A stretch of 64,000 nt of DNA from Rhodococcus sp. OK302 (GCF_002245895.1 NZ_NPJZ01000001.1:4891501-4955500); one strand, 5' to 3'. Shown: positions 36,461 to 45,696, counted from the first letter of the stretch. The notes: generated by a model not told the origin, from the letters alone. Numbers and translations: made by a program.

Positions 36461-36904
36461 ACAGCTGAGAATCTGATCTCAGCGTGAAATCGATCCGGCG
36501 CTTCATCCTGCACGTCAGACAGCCGAGTCGGCCCCAATCGACACCTCACCTATGTTGTCCGTGCGCTTTTCCTCGCACTTTGTTCGACGTTCAGACGGAA
36601 CCCGCTCCTTATACCGCTGCCATTCGTGCGCACAGTCCGTCTGCTGCGGCTTAACGTCCAACGCGACCCGTAAACTGCTCCTTTGCGATTGCGGCCTGTA
36701 GGCGCTCTCTATGGAGGCTCTTCGAGGTTGTTCAGGGTGATCGCTGCGGTTGAGATGCCGGCGGGTTCAACCGTGGATGGTTCACGCCCATTCATCGGTA
36801 ACGTCAAGCTCGCGAAGATCAAGTCGGGCGGAGCCTTCGGACGCCCGATGTACCCCGGACTACCTAGCTGATCGCTAGAAGGCCGCGTGCGAGCGTACTG
36901 GCGG
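36461..36904. other. Intergenic stretch with no recognisable gene
   Basis: I see no convincing reading frame, RNA or terminator here. A 62-codon rightward frame at 36683-36871 has no ribosome site and no recognisable pattern. The stretch leads into decayed recombinase sequence and is probably debris of a mobile element. Confidence 0.5.
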
Positions 36905-37273
36905 GTCTGTGATCAATCTGCACGACGAACGGCATACGTGCGCGACCCTGATGATTCTCAACGGCGTCCCGATCCCGACTGCCTCAGCGTGGCTGGGTAT
37001 GCGACCGCATCGTTCACGATGGCGCGATGCCCATGACCGGGCTAATCCGCTTACAGCGGCATCGGCCATGCTGACGGGGGATGGTGACATACAACGGGAA
37101 CCAACAAAGTGGTAGGCGCACAAAGCGATTCAGGGATAGATGTGTTGCCGCTGCGATCAGTGACAACACTCAACTCCGAAGTGCGGGCGAAACCTAGTGT
37201 GGACAGAATGTGGATAGAAGGCGAGGAAGCTGCCGCCGATCGGGCACAGAAAAAAGCCGCGGCCCGCATGTAA
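36905..37273 (+). pseudogene. Decayed tyrosine recombinase (phage-type integrase), copy A
   Basis: The frame at 36909 reads INLHDERHTCATLMILNGVP and then IPTASAWLG, the catalytic H-x-x-R segment and following helix of actinobacterial tyrosine integrases. After WLG the reading shifts: a second frame continues YATASFTMA. Farther on, another frame ends with MWIEGEEAAADRAQ before a TAA at 37271. The tyrosine-bearing part is lost in these shifts. The final 60 bases closely match the tail of the second remnant at 38590-39153, so both came from related elements. Confidence 0.7.
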
Positions 37274-37321
37274 ATGCGGACCGGGACTTTCATTCGGTGT
37301 GTGCGGAGGGTTTCGAGCCCT
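37208..37321 (+). repeat. Direct repeat, left copy: integrase tail plus tRNA-Val 3' fragment (att-like)
   Basis: This 114-base block is a close copy of 39112-39225. Both run from atgtgg..agaaggcgaggaag through the integrase stop, a short inverted repeat, and into gcggagggtttcga, which in the right copy is the T-arm of tRNA-Val. The left copy thus keeps a 14-base tRNA piece (37303-37316), as expected of an attachment site left by integration at a tRNA 3' end. Confidence 0.75.
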
Positions 37322-37391
37322 ATTCCCGAGTTGTCCGGACTGTCTGGTATGTATTTGCAGGCAATACATCGACAATTTGAAGAGGACCCCC

Positions 37392-37898
37392 GTGACGTAC
37401 CCCCCGCAGAATCCAAACGAACACCAGCAGCCTTACGGTCAGCAGCCACAATTCCAAGCACCCATCCAGCCAAAGCCGAAAAAGAAATGGCCCTGGATCG
37501 TTGGTGGCGTCGTCGTACTGCTCGTCATCGTCGGGATGGTCGGTGGCGGCGATAAAGACAAAGAAGACAAGGCAGCTGCAACGGTCACCACATCCGTAGC
37601 TGTCGCTCCTCTCGCACCAAAGGCAACCACCACCAAGGCTGCAGCACCGACCACCACCACGGTCGAACCCGTCGTAGTCGCAGAAGTGACGCTCCCCGAT
37701 GTCGCGGGACAGAACGGCGCCATCGTCCTGGACAAGCTGAAGAAGCTGGGCCTCACAAACGTCACCACCGCATCCGCGGATCTGAAAGACACGGTGGTGC
37801 TGTTGGCTGCAAACTGGACAGTAGTCAGTATCGAACCCGCGCCGGGCACCATCGTCGCCGGCGACGATCTTGTTGTCGTCACCATGACTAAGCAGTAA
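37392..37898 (+). CDS. PASTA-domain single-pass membrane protein
   Basis: 168 aa from the GTG at 37392, preceded by gaggac. A short Pro/Gln-rich cytoplasmic tail, basic residues KPKKKW and a membrane helix (PWIVGGVVVLLVIVGMVGG) are followed by a Thr/Ala linker. The final domain, VTLPDVAGQNGAIVLDKLKK with LGLTNVTT and a closing SIEPAPGTIVAGDDLVVVT, is one PASTA repeat, which in larger proteins binds peptidoglycan fragments. It lies inside the segment bounded by the two att-like repeats, so it is cargo of a former integrated element. Its exact role is unknown. Confidence 0.8.
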   Translation: MTYPPQNPNEHQQPYGQQPQFQAPIQPKPKKKWPWIVGGVVVLLVIVGMVGGGDKDKEDKAAATVTTSVAVAPLAPKATTTKAAAPTTTTVEPVVVAEVTLPDVAGQNGAIVLDKLKKLGLTNVTTASADLKDTVVLLAANWTVVSIEPAPGTIVAGDDLVVVTMTKQ

Positions 37899-37935
37899 CG
37901 CCCTCGAACCCCTTGCCTGAAAGGCACACAATTCT

Positions 37936-38392
37936 ATGAAGGCAATTGCTCGTTCCGCGGTTCTTTCGATTGCGACGGCAACCTCTGCTTACTGTGGGTT
38001 TCGCAATGCCTGCCACTGCTGCAGTCGTACCGACTGAAGTGAATCTCTCCGCAGCCTCGGTGCGGAATGCCGTAACGATCAAGATTGACAACACGTCGAG
38101 CAATTGGATTCAGTGCACCTGGGTGGCGAATCGGGACACTGCACCCGCGTATACATACGCGGGTTACATGAACATTCAGCCGAAGAGCGTCGGCACCAAT
38201 GACCGCGAAATTGCCGATGGAAATTACAACGTCATGTGGAAATGCGCCATCGCCGAAGGCGAACTTGGCCCACAAGGGCAATGGGGCACCCCCGGAATGG
38301 CGTGCCCATCGACGCATGAGGAATACCCATTCGAGGTCGGCGCACGAGCAACCGGATCGACCGGATCAGTCTCGTTCGGCTTCGGAAGCTGA
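37936..38392 (+). pseudogene. Small secreted protein gene with frameshift in the signal peptide
   Basis: From the ATG at 37936 the frame reads MKAIARSAVLSIATATSA, the start of a signal peptide, then leaves it. The frame one base over continues LLTVGFAMPATAAVVPTEV and the whole mature domain (about 120 residues). Joined, the two give a normal Sec signal with an AxA-type cleavage site. The mature part has NAVTIKIDNTSSNWIQCTW and YNVMWKCAIAEGELG, with cysteines likely paired. One base is missing near 37988, so it is either a pseudogene or a sequencing error. No family recognised. Confidence 0.6.
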
Positions 38393-38396
38393 CACA

Positions 38397-38428
38397 AAGG
38401 CCCCACCAAACGGTGGGGCCTTCTGCTT
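38397..38428 (+). terminator. Rho-independent terminator
   Basis: An 11-bp perfect stem (aaggccccacc with ggtggggcctt) and a four-base loop, followed by ctgctttt, five bases after the secreted-protein stop. Confidence 0.85.
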
Positions 38429-38463
38429 TTCAGATGTAGAAGCTGGCGCGATAATCGGCCCGG

Positions 38464-38583
38464 TTATTTCTTCCAGACGTAGTCGATGCGTTCGTCATCG
38501 AGCCCGCCTGGGCCTCGGCGTTCGGAGGGCTTCACGGTCACGTCGTCGAGAAGAATGGATACGACGTCATGTTGTTGGCGGGG
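38464..38583 (-). pseudogene. C-terminal fragment of a serine recombinase
   Basis: Read leftward, the frame ends with RQQHDVVSILLDDVTVKPSE then RRGPGGLDDERIDYVWKK and a TAA. This is the typical end of large serine recombinases, in which the closing segment reads as an hydrophobic strand, VTV.P..RGPGG.D.ERI...W. Upstream of it the sequence changes to the rightward tyrosine recombinase remnant, so only about 40 codons remain. It marks a junction between two mobile-element scraps. Confidence 0.55.
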
Positions 38584-38589
38584 GCCGGC

Positions 38590-39153
38590 CTGTCCCCACC
38601 ATTCGACGATCGCCGACGGGGCTGGGCTTCGCTGGGGTGAAGCGACCGGTAGACGGGTCTCTGAATTGAATCTGCTTAGGCGTCGAGCGACTATCGGCGA
38701 GAACGCGGTCGAAGTCGGAAACCAGATTGTTGTGGGAACCGCCGAGGGCCACAAACGTCGAACAGTTCCACTTCCCAAATTCCTTGTTCCGTATCTCGCG
38801 CGCCAGTGCGAGCGGAAGGATCGTGACGATCTTCTGTTCCCCGGAGAGGATGGCGGGTACCTCGGACGGCCACACACGACGAGCGGCTGGTTCGACAAGG
38901 CAGTCGCTGCTGCCGGGGTTCCTCGTGTGACTCCGCACGATCTGAGGCATACCGCGGCTTCACCGTCGGTGAGTGTCGGCGCAAACGTGAAAGCGATCCA
39001 GAAGATGCTGGGCACGCGTCGGCTGCGATGACCCTGGATGTGTACGCCGATCTGTTTGACGACGACCTGGAGGTCGTTGCCACGGCGCTCAGAGAGTCGC
39101 AGAGGAACCTGATGTGGGCAGAAGGCGAGGAAGTCGCCGCCGATCGGGCATAG
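38590..39153 (+). pseudogene. Decayed tyrosine recombinase (phage-type integrase), copy B
   Basis: The C-terminal catalytic domain is largely readable: GLRWGEATG, LLRRRATIGENAVEVGNQIV, HKRRTVPLPKFLVPYLA and VTPHDLRHTAAS with the H-x-x-R pair. At about 39010 one base is lost; the correct continuation HASAAMTLDVYADLFDDDLE with the catalytic tyrosine lies in the next frame and runs to the TAG at 39151. The N-terminal arm-binding domain is missing, replaced by the serine-recombinase scrap. It lies directly before tRNA-Val, the usual place for an integrase that used that tRNA as its target. Confidence 0.8.
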
Positions 39154-39225
39154 AAAAAGCCCCGGCCCGCATTTACATGCGAACCGGGGCTTTGTCTTTC
39201 GGTGGGCGCGGAGGGTTTCGAACCC
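39112..39225 (+). repeat. Direct repeat, right copy: integrase tail plus tRNA-Val 3' end (att-like)
   Basis: Right-hand partner of 37208-37321. It contains the integrase end, a good hairpin (39156-39193) and the 3' part of the intact tRNA-Val. The two copies bound a 1.8-kb segment with the PASTA gene, the frameshifted secreted protein and the recombinase remnants. Confidence 0.75.
39156..39193. terminator. Hairpin terminator between integrase remnant and tRNA-Val
   Basis: A 10-bp stem (aaagccccgg with ccggggcttt) around an 18-base loop that itself can pair, T-tract on both strands. It can serve the leftward tRNA-Val transcript. Confidence 0.7.
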
Positions 39226-39274
39226 CCGACCGCTGGTGTGTAAAACCAGAGCTCTACCACTGAGCTACACGCCC
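39203..39274 (-). tRNA. tRNA-Val (anticodon TAC)
   Basis: Read leftward: acceptor gggcgtg pairs with cgcgccc, D-arm gctc..gagc, anticodon stem ctggt/accag around loop tttacac (anticodon TAC, reads GTA/GTG), T-arm gggggttcgaaaccctc, discriminator A. 72 bases; CCA is not encoded. Its 3' half is duplicated at 37303-37316, marking it as an integration target. Confidence 0.95.
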
Positions 39275-39306
39275 GAACTCCCGGCGAGAACCTCACCGGG
39301 AGTGCT

Positions 39307-39771
39307 CTAAGACTCTAACGCAGCGATGGCGTTTGCCCAAAGCCCGTGGTCACGGGCCTCTCCGGGACCATTCATCTCAGCGAAACGGACGATGCCGTCT
39401 TTGTCGATGACAAATGTTCCACGGTTCGCGAAGCCCAACTTGTCGTTGAACACGCCGTACTTCTGCGCAACGTCACCGTGCGGCCAGAAATCAGCCAACA
39501 ACGGGAAGGTGTAGCCCTGCTCGGCCGACCAGATCTTGTGTGTCGGCGAAGCACCGACGGAGATAGCCAGGATTGCGGTGTCGTCGTTTTCGAACGTCGG
39601 CAGTTCGTCACGAACCTTGCAAAGCTCACCCTGGCAGGTGCCGGTGAAGGCCAACGGGTAGAAGACGAGCAGAACGTTCTTCTTGCCACGGAAGTCGGAA
39701 AGAGAGACTTCCTGGTTGTTCTGATCCTTCAATGTGAATTCCGGTGCCTGGGCACCAACTTCGATAGGCAT
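39307..39771 (-). CDS. ahpE: AhpE-like peroxiredoxin
   Basis: 154 aa from the ATG at 39771; upstream in-frame sequence is repeat-rich and not protein-like. Peroxiredoxin of the AhpE/BCP branch, reducing peroxides in the cytoplasm. Seen: APEFTLKDQNNQEVSLSDFR, the active site FYPLAFTGTCQGELC with the peroxidatic cysteine at 46, and RGTFVIDKDGIVRFAEM. M. tuberculosis AhpE has only the first cysteine (GELD); here residue 51 is also cysteine, giving the C-x4-C spacing of two-cysteine BCP enzymes. It is followed upstream by the DUF3052 gene as in mycobacteria. Confidence 0.92.
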   Translation of the reverse strand: MPIEVGAQAPEFTLKDQNNQEVSLSDFRGKKNVLLVFYPLAFTGTCQGELCKVRDELPTFENDDTAILAISVGASPTHKIWSAEQGYTFPLLADFWPHGDVAQKYGVFNDKLGFANRGTFVIDKDGIVRFAEMNGPGEARDHGLWANAIAALES

Positions 39772-39829
39772 GAGCGATTCCTTATCTGGACAGTGCATCG
39801 GAAACAAAAAATGCGCCGGAAACTGAAAA

Positions 39830-39863
39830 TGCATCGGACGTCGCGCCTGCGCCGTCCGATGCA
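39830..39863 (-). terminator. Hairpin between the DUF3052 gene and ahpE
   Basis: An 11-bp perfect stem (tgcatcggacg and its complement) with a 12-base loop, followed leftward by attttcagttt. A third tgcatcgga lies at 39794. It may end the DUF3052 transcript or attenuate readthrough into ahpE. Confidence 0.55.
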
Positions 39864-39888
39864 CTACTGCTTACAGAAGAAGTCCTGG

Positions 39889-40314
39889 TCAGCGCTTGCC
39901 GGCCGGACGAGCCTTCGGTTGAACGAGTCGGCTGGCCGACCAATCACCGAGGTTCGCGGCCGAAGTCTGAGTCAAGCCGGCTGTAGGTGCAGATTCAGCG
40001 ATCTCACTGGGCTCGACGTGACCGTCGAGGCCTGTCTTGGGGGTGAGAATCCAGACAAAACCTTCGTCTGCGAGAGGACCGATGGCATCCATCAGGGCGT
40101 CGACAAGATCTCCGTCTTCGTCGCGCCACCAGAGCAGCACGACATCGATGACCTCGTCCGAGTCCTCGTCGAGCATTTCCCCGCCGATGGTTTCCTCAAC
40201 CGCGGCACGAATGCCGTCGTCGGTATCCTCGTCCCAGCCCAGTTCCTGCACCACCATGTCGGCAGTAATCCCTAGTTTCTGAGCGTAGTTCTGGGCATCC
40301 GCCGCGGCGACCAC
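39889..40314 (-). CDS. DUF3052 family protein
   Basis: 141 aa from the GTG at 40314, which has an excellent ribosome site (aaaggaggacctcacc). The family pattern is present: AQKLGITADMVVQELGWDED, VIDVVLLWWRDEDGDLVDAL and the ending with GFVWILTPKTGLDGHVEPSE and DWSASRLVQPK. It is acidic and cytoplasmic. Its role is unknown; in mycobacteria the same gene (Rv2239c) also stands between ahpE and the lipoprotein gene next to aceE, so the arrangement is old. Confidence 0.92.
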   Translation of the reverse strand: MVAAADAQNYAQKLGITADMVVQELGWDEDTDDGIRAAVEETIGGEMLDEDSDEVIDVVLLWWRDEDGDLVDALMDAIGPLADEGFVWILTPKTGLDGHVEPSEIAESAPTAGLTQTSAANLGDWSASRLVQPKARPAGKR

Positions 40315-40491
40315 GGTGAGGTCCTCCTTTTGTTGATGGCGTGCGGAGTCCCCGCACACCTAACGTTTGTTGTTCGGTTAGGGAAAGCGAACAGGGTCAG
40401 AGGCGTTAGCGCAAGCCGACCACGCCGAAAACTTTTGCCAATCATCGCCTTCTGACACTCCCGAAACCTTACGCCTTCGAATCTGCGCAGG

Positions 40492-41043
40492 TCACAAGGC
40501 TCCACATTCGCTGCGGATCGAATCTCGAATCGAATTATTTGTATCGGTGATCGAGTTGATTTCAGAGGCCGAGTGACTACGTTCGACGACTCGGGCCGTC
40601 TCACTCAAGCTGTCGGCAAGGTCCACGAACAATCCGGACAGCTCCGATGGGAGGTCTCCGGCAACGTCATTGAGCCACGACGCCATCTCGTCGGCCGACG
40701 ACACGGCAGCGCGCCCTTTGGCCTTGACGTCGGAGGCATCGTTGTTATTCGCATCGATGTACACGTTGAACGTAGCTACGTCGTCCTTCGAGCGAATCAT
40801 CATCTCTTCACAAATCGCAAAGGCGTTCTCCGCTGCGGCCGCAGCTGCCTTCGACGACGAGACAGCTACCACCGACGACGTCACTTCTGCCTGATAGTCG
40901 GCAGCCTGAGCCGCGTTGGGCTTCGGTGATCCTTCGACACTGCCTGAACAGCCGACAATCGCTACCGATCCCACTGCCACAGCTCCGAGTGCGAGGGCGA
41001 GTGCGCTACGTCGGGCCCTGCCCCCACTCTTATTCGGTCCCAC
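40492..41043 (-). CDS. Lipoprotein of unknown function (Rv2240c position)
   Basis: 183 aa from the GTG at 41043, preceded by ggaggcgg. A lipoprotein signal (RRSALALALGAVAVGSVAIVG then the lipobox cysteine) is followed by a helical, alanine- and serine-rich domain: DYQAEVTSSVVAVSSSKAAA, FAICEEMMIRSKDDVATFNV, and SHSASEINSITDTNNSIRDS. One cysteine in the domain (FAICEE) and one near the end (RSECGAL) may pair. Divergent from aceE. Confidence 0.75.
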   Translation of the reverse strand: MGPNKSGGRARRSALALALGAVAVGSVAIVGCSGSVEGSPKPNAAQAADYQAEVTSSVVAVSSSKAAAAAAENAFAICEEMMIRSKDDVATFNVYIDANNNDASDVKAKGRAAVSSADEMASWLNDVAGDLPSELSGLFVDLADSLSETARVVERSHSASEINSITDTNNSIRDSIRSECGAL

Positions 41044-41357
41044 GATCCGCCTCCCCTGGAAAACTACTGGCGCCACAATCACAGTCGCCACAAACCACTG
41101 TCGCTGACAACCCGCAATTGCAGCAACTCACGGGGCCCGCTAGCCCTGTTTGCTACCGGCGACTGTCGCGGGCAGGGGGCGAACTGAAAAATGCTACCCG
41201 ACGGTAACCAGGGCCACAGTGTGCCGGGCCGAACGAGATGGTGAAAGATTAGGTACGCGCCATATTCGTCATGGAAGTGGATCGGACCTAACAAGGTCTC
41301 GGTCACCTACGTAAGGACGCCCAACCATGCGTCCCTAACCCCACTGAGGAGCACACG
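41044..41357. other. Divergent regulatory region upstream of aceE
   Basis: About 310 bases between the lipoprotein start and aceE. It holds no convincing reading frame. A ribosome site (actgaggagcaca) precedes the aceE TTG. I could not assign promoter boxes or a known operator with confidence. Confidence 0.5.
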
Positions 41358-44198
41358 TTGTCCGACCTGATCCAGGGTCCATCGTCCGAGCCGAACTCCG
41401 AATCCGGGGGATCAGGTTCTCCGTCCACCACGCCCGGAACGGATGGCCGAGTACGCGTCATCCGTGAAGGCGTTGCGTCGTACCTTCCGGATATCGACCC
41501 CGACGAGACCACCGAATGGCTCGAGTCGTTCGACGGACTCCTGGACCGGTCCGGCCCCACCCGCGCCCGCTATCTGATGCTGCGGATGCTCGAACGCGCC
41601 GGCGAGAAGCATGTTGCACTGCCCGCGCTGACATCGACCGACTACGTCAACACCATCCCCACCGAGAACGAGCCCTGGTTCCCCGGTGACGAGGATGTGG
41701 AGCGTCGTTACCGCGCCATGATCCGCTGGAATGCCGCCATCATGGTGCACCGCGCGCAGCGTCCGGGCGTCGGCGTCGGCGGCCACATCTCGACTTACGC
41801 GTCCTCCGCGGCGCTGTACGAGGTCGGCTTCAACCACTTCTTCCGCGGCAAGGAACACCCGGGCGGCGGCGACCACATCTTCATCCAGGGTCACGCCTCC
41901 CCCGGCATCTACGCCCGCGCATTCCTCGAGGGCCGCATCCCGGCCGAGCAGATGGACGGGTTCCGTCAGGAGAAGAGCCACGCTGATTTCGGCGGCGGAC
42001 TCCCCTCGTACCCGCACCCTCGTTTGCTCCCCGATTTCTGGGAGTTCCCGACGGTATCCATGGGGTTGGGCCCGATGAATGCCATCTACCAGGCGCGATA
42101 CAACCACTACCTCAATGATCGCGGCATCAAGGACACCACCGATCAGCATGTGTGGGCGTTCCTCGGCGACGGCGAAATGGACGAACCCGAGTCGCGCGGT
42201 CTCGCTCACGTGGCGGCCACCGAAGGCCTCGACAACCTGACGTTCGTCGTCAACTGCAACCTGCAGCGCCTCGACGGACCGGTGCGCGGCAACGGAAAGA
42301 TCATCCAGGAGTTGGAGTCGTTCTTCCGCGGCGCCGGCTGGAATGTCATCAAGGTCGTGTGGGGCCGTGAGTGGGATTCACTGCTTCACGCCGACAAGGA
42401 CGGCGCGCTCGTCAATCTGATGAACGTGACACCGGATGGCGATTTCCAGACGTACAAGGCTAACGACGGCGCGTTTGTTCGTGATCACTTCTTCGGTCGC
42501 GATCCGCGCACGAAGGATCTGGTCAAGGACCTGACCGATCAGGAAATCTGGAACCTCAAGCGCGGTGGCCACGACTACCGCAAGGTTCACGCCGCCTACG
42601 CCGCGGCGATGGCGCACAAGGGCCAGCCGACGGTCATCCTTGCGCACACCATCAAGGGCTACACGCTGGGCAAGGGCTTCGAGGCGCGCAATGCGACGCA
42701 CCAGATGAAGAAGCTGACGTTGCAGGATCTCAAGGATTTCCGCGACTCCACCCGTATGCCGATCACGGACGCACAGCTCGAAGCGGACCCGTACCTGCCT
42801 CCGTACTACCACCCCGGCAATGACTCACCGGAGATCCAGTACATGCTGGCTCGTCGTAAGGCTCTGGGCGGATTCCTGCCGTCCCGTAATACGGACGCCG
42901 CTCCGCTCAAGCTGCCCGACGACAAGACGTACGACGTCATCCGCAAGGGCTCGGGTAAGCAGCAAGTGGCCACCACCATGGCCATCGTCCGCATCCTCAA
43001 GGAACTGCTGCGCGACAAGGAGATCGGCAAGCGCATCGTGCCGATCATCCCCGACGAGGCCCGCACGTTCGGTATGGACTCGTGGTTCCCGTCGCTCAAG
43101 ATCTACAACCGCAACGGACAGCTCTACACGTCCGTCGACGCCGACCTGATGCTTGCCTACAAGGAAAGCTCGGTCGGTCAGATCCTGCACGAGGGCATCA
43201 ACGAAGCGGGTTCGACGGCGTCGTTCACCGCGGTCGGCACGTCGTATGCCACGCACGGTGAGCCGATGATCCCGCTGTACATCTTCTACTCGATGTTCGG
43301 TTTCCAGCGCACCGGCGACGGCCTGTGGGCAGCTGCCGACCAGATGGCTCGTGGATTCGTTCTCGGCGCAACAGCCGGCCGAACCACGTTGACCGGTGAA
43401 GGTTTGCAGCACGCCGACGGTCACTCGCTTCTCCTGGCGTCGACCAACCCGGCAGCGGTCACTTACGACGCGGCGTTCTCCTACGAGCTCGCTCACATCG
43501 TCAAGGACGGTCTGCGTCGTATGTACGGCGGTACGGAAGGCGTGGCCGGTTTCGGCGGCGAGAACATCTTCTACTACCTCACCATCTACAACGAGCCGTA
43601 TGTTCAGCCGGCCGAACCTGCCGGATTGGATGTCGAGGGTCTGCTCAAGGGCATCTACCTCTACAAGACGTCCGACTCAGCAGGTCCGAAGGCGCAGATC
43701 TTGGTTTCCGGCGTGGCAATGCCGGAAGGTCTGCGGGCTCAGCAGATGCTGGCCGACGAGTGGGGTGTCTCCGCAGACATCTGGTCGGTCACGTCGTGGG
43801 GCGAATTGCGCCGCGAGGGTGTCGAGTGCGAGCGTCAGGCTCTGCTCAACCCGGCCGAGGACGCACCGATTCCCTTTGTCACCACCGCGTTGTCGGCGGC
43901 ACAGGGTCCCCTCGTTGCTGCATCCGACTGGATGCGGGCAGTTCCCGATCAGATCCGCCAGTGGGTACCGGGCGACTTCACCACGCTCGGCACTGACGGC
44001 TTCGGATTCTCGGACACACGCACCGCGGCTCGTCGTTTCTTCAACGTCGATGCCGAGTCCATCACCGTCGCAGTTCTGAACGGGCTCGCGAAGGAAGGCT
44101 CGATCGATCGCACCCAGGCCGTGGAGGCTGCGGCGCGTTACCGCATCGACGACGTGAACGCTGCACCCGAGCAGACCGGGGACACCGGTAGCGCGTAA
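41358..44198 (+). CDS. aceE: Pyruvate dehydrogenase E1 component, homodimeric type
   Basis: 946 aa from a TTG, which is unusual for such a heavily used gene and may limit its translation; gaggag stands at the right distance. AceE decarboxylates pyruvate with thiamine diphosphate and passes the acetyl group to the E2 lipoyl domain. Seen: [20 protein letters not shown], the ThDP/Mg site [20 protein letters not shown] with [18 protein letters not shown], and the transketolase C-domain [19 protein letters not shown]. It feeds acetyl-CoA to the fatty-acid genes that follow. E2 and E3 are not in the window. Confidence 0.97.
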   Translation: MSDLIQGPSSEPNSESGGSGSPSTTPGTDGRVRVIREGVASYLPDIDPDETTEWLESFDGLLDRSGPTRARYLMLRMLERAGEKHVALPALTSTDYVNTIPTENEPWFPGDEDVERRYRAMIRWNAAIMVHRAQRPGVGVGGHISTYASSAALYEVGFNHFFRGKEHPGGGDHIFIQGHASPGIYARAFLEGRIPAEQMDGFRQEKSHADFGGGLPSYPHPRLLPDFWEFPTVSMGLGPMNAIYQARYNHYLNDRGIKDTTDQHVWAFLGDGEMDEPESRGLAHVAATEGLDNLTFVVNCNLQRLDGPVRGNGKIIQELESFFRGAGWNVIKVVWGREWDSLLHADKDGALVNLMNVTPDGDFQTYKANDGAFVRDHFFGRDPRTKDLVKDLTDQEIWNLKRGGHDYRKVHAAYAAAMAHKGQPTVILAHTIKGYTLGKGFEARNATHQMKKLTLQDLKDFRDSTRMPITDAQLEADPYLPPYYHPGNDSPEIQYMLARRKALGGFLPSRNTDAAPLKLPDDKTYDVIRKGSGKQQVATTMAIVRILKELLRDKEIGKRIVPIIPDEARTFGMDSWFPSLKIYNRNGQLYTSVDADLMLAYKESSVGQILHEGINEAGSTASFTAVGTSYATHGEPMIPLYIFYSMFGFQRTGDGLWAAADQMARGFVLGATAGRTTLTGEGLQHADGHSLLLASTNPAAVTYDAAFSYELAHIVKDGLRRMYGGTEGVAGFGGENIFYYLTIYNEPYVQPAEPAGLDVEGLLKGIYLYKTSDSAGPKAQILVSGVAMPEGLRAQQMLADEWGVSADIWSVTSWGELRREGVECERQALLNPAEDAPIPFVTTALSAAQGPLVAASDWMRAVPDQIRQWVPGDFTTLGTDGFGFSDTRTAARRFFNVDAESITVAVLNGLAKEGSIDRTQAVEAAARYRIDDVNAAPEQTGDTGSA

Positions 44199-44220
44199 GT
44201 TTCACCGCTCGAACTACCAG

Positions 44221-44290
44221 CGCCCATCGCTGCGGGTGTTCGCGAGGCATCCATAGCCTCGCGACATCCACAGCGATGGGCGTAAGTTTT
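44221..44290 (+). terminator. Large hairpin between aceE and mabR
   Basis: An outer 12-bp stem (cgcccatcgctg with cagcgatgggcg) encloses an inner 8-bp stem (cgcgaggc with gcctcgcg), followed by taagtttt. It is probably the aceE terminator; some readthrough would reach mabR, whose ATG is 14 bases farther. Confidence 0.65.
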
Positions 44291-44295
44291 GCAGC

Positions 44296-45639
44296 ATGCA
44301 CGAACCTGATTCCCCTAAATCTGGAGTCGCAGCAACCGAAGCCGGCTTGCCTGAAGTCGGGGTACGGAGAATTCGTCCGTCTACTTCCGGTTTGCAGGCT
44401 TCGCTTTCCAAGCGTCGCCAAGTTCGTGATCCACTGCCGGACGCATTGCTGCGCCGCGTGAAGCAGTTTTCCGGCCGTTTGGCCACTGAGGCTGTGACAG
44501 TGATGGAAGAGGAACTTCCATTCTTCGACAGTCTCGACGCGTCCCAACGCGCCGACGTTCAGCTGATGGTGCAGACGTCGGTGGTGAATTTCCTGGAGTG
44601 GCTCAAGCAGTTGGATTCGGAGATCAGCTTCGGGTACGAGTCTTTTCCGGTCATCCCCCAAGATTTGGCACGCCGACTCACTCTGCGACAGACCGTCGAC
44701 ATGGTTCGAGTCGCGATGGAATTCTTCGAGAAGTGGCTGCCGGCGTTGGCTCGCAATGACCAGCAACTCATCGCTTTGACAGAAGCGGTCCTGAGATACG
44801 GCCGGGAACTCGGATTCGCGGCCGCGACGGTGTACGCGAGCGCTGCCGAATCACGTGGCGCTCTGGATACTCGTCTGGAGGCGCTGGTTGTCGACGCCGT
44901 TGTCCGGGGCGATACCGGTTCGGACATGCTTTCGCGAGCAGCAACTCTCAATTGGAACGCAACAGCTCCTGCCACCGTCATCGTCGGGTCGCCGCCGCCG
45001 GATGAACGGGTATCGGTCGCTGGAAATGTTCACGCCACTGCGGCAACTCATGGTCGCGCCGTGCTCGCTGTCGTTCAGGGAAGTCGCCTCGTGATGATTG
45101 TCAGTGGCGACGTGAGCAGCAAATCCGAGGAGAGTGAGTTCATTCAGGATCTGTTGAAGAACTTCGCCGACGGACCTGTGGTGATCGGCCCGACCACTCC
45201 GACGTTGAGCGATGCACATTTCAGTGCATCCGAGGCGCTGGCCGGGATCAAGGCTGTCGTCGGGTGGCGCGCTGCTCCACGCCCCGTTTTTGCGACGGAA
45301 CTACTGCCCGAACGCGCACTGCTGGGCGACCAGGCCGCCGTTGATGCCCTGCAGGATCATCTCGTCACGCCATTGGCTGCGAGCGGCACCGTCTTGACCG
45401 ACACTTTGGACACCTATCTCGACTGTGGAGGTGCGGTTGAGACTTGTGCACGTCAGCTGTTTGTTCATCCAAATACCGTTCGGTATCGACTCAAAAGAAT
45501 TACCGAGGTGACCGGTCGGGATCCTACGAATCCACGCGATGCTTACGTATTGCGTATAGCAGCTACCGTGGGCCGATTGACGCAAATCGATAACAAAGTG
45601 GACAAATTGGTAACTTCGGTCACAACCTTCACAATGTGA
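44296..45639 (+). CDS. mabR: PucR-type transcriptional regulator of fatty-acid synthesis genes (MabR/FasR-like)
   Basis: 447 aa. The C-terminal 60 residues hold the PucR helix-turn-helix: LDTYLDCGGAVETCARQLFV then HPNTVRYRLKRITEVTGRDP. The N-terminal half (PLPDALLRRVKQFSGRLATE and FFDSLDASQRADVQLMVQTS) and a GGDEF-like middle region are those of the MabR/FasR group. MabR (Rv2242) activates the FAS-II operon in mycobacteria and FasR (SCO2386) does so in Streptomyces; in both it stands directly before fabD, as here. It should bind the fabD promoter and sense acyl-CoA or related lipids. Confidence 0.88.
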   Translation: MHEPDSPKSGVAATEAGLPEVGVRRIRPSTSGLQASLSKRRQVRDPLPDALLRRVKQFSGRLATEAVTVMEEELPFFDSLDASQRADVQLMVQTSVVNFLEWLKQLDSEISFGYESFPVIPQDLARRLTLRQTVDMVRVAMEFFEKWLPALARNDQQLIALTEAVLRYGRELGFAAATVYASAAESRGALDTRLEALVVDAVVRGDTGSDMLSRAATLNWNATAPATVIVGSPPPDERVSVAGNVHATAATHGRAVLAVVQGSRLVMIVSGDVSSKSEESEFIQDLLKNFADGPVVIGPTTPTLSDAHFSASEALAGIKAVVGWRAAPRPVFATELLPERALLGDQAAVDALQDHLVTPLAASGTVLTDTLDTYLDCGGAVETCARQLFVHPNTVRYRLKRITEVTGRDPTNPRDAYVLRIAATVGRLTQIDNKVDKLVTSVTTFTM

Positions 45640-45696
45640 CGAACCGGGATGTAACTCTTCGGCGTCCAATTCCGATAGCGGACCGCGACGTGGGAA

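Noticed and set aside
36683-36871. 62-codon frame between membrane gene and integrase remnant
   Set aside because: No ribosome site, no family pattern, and it lies in decayed mobile-element sequence.
38464-39015. 183-codon leftward frame as a complete gene
   Set aside because: Only its last 40 codons look like protein (serine-recombinase end); the rest is antisense of the tyrosine-recombinase remnant.
41327-41338. Three-codon upstream frame before aceE as a regulatory uORF
   Set aside because: ATG-CGT-CCC-TAA is too short to distinguish from chance and has no ribosome site.
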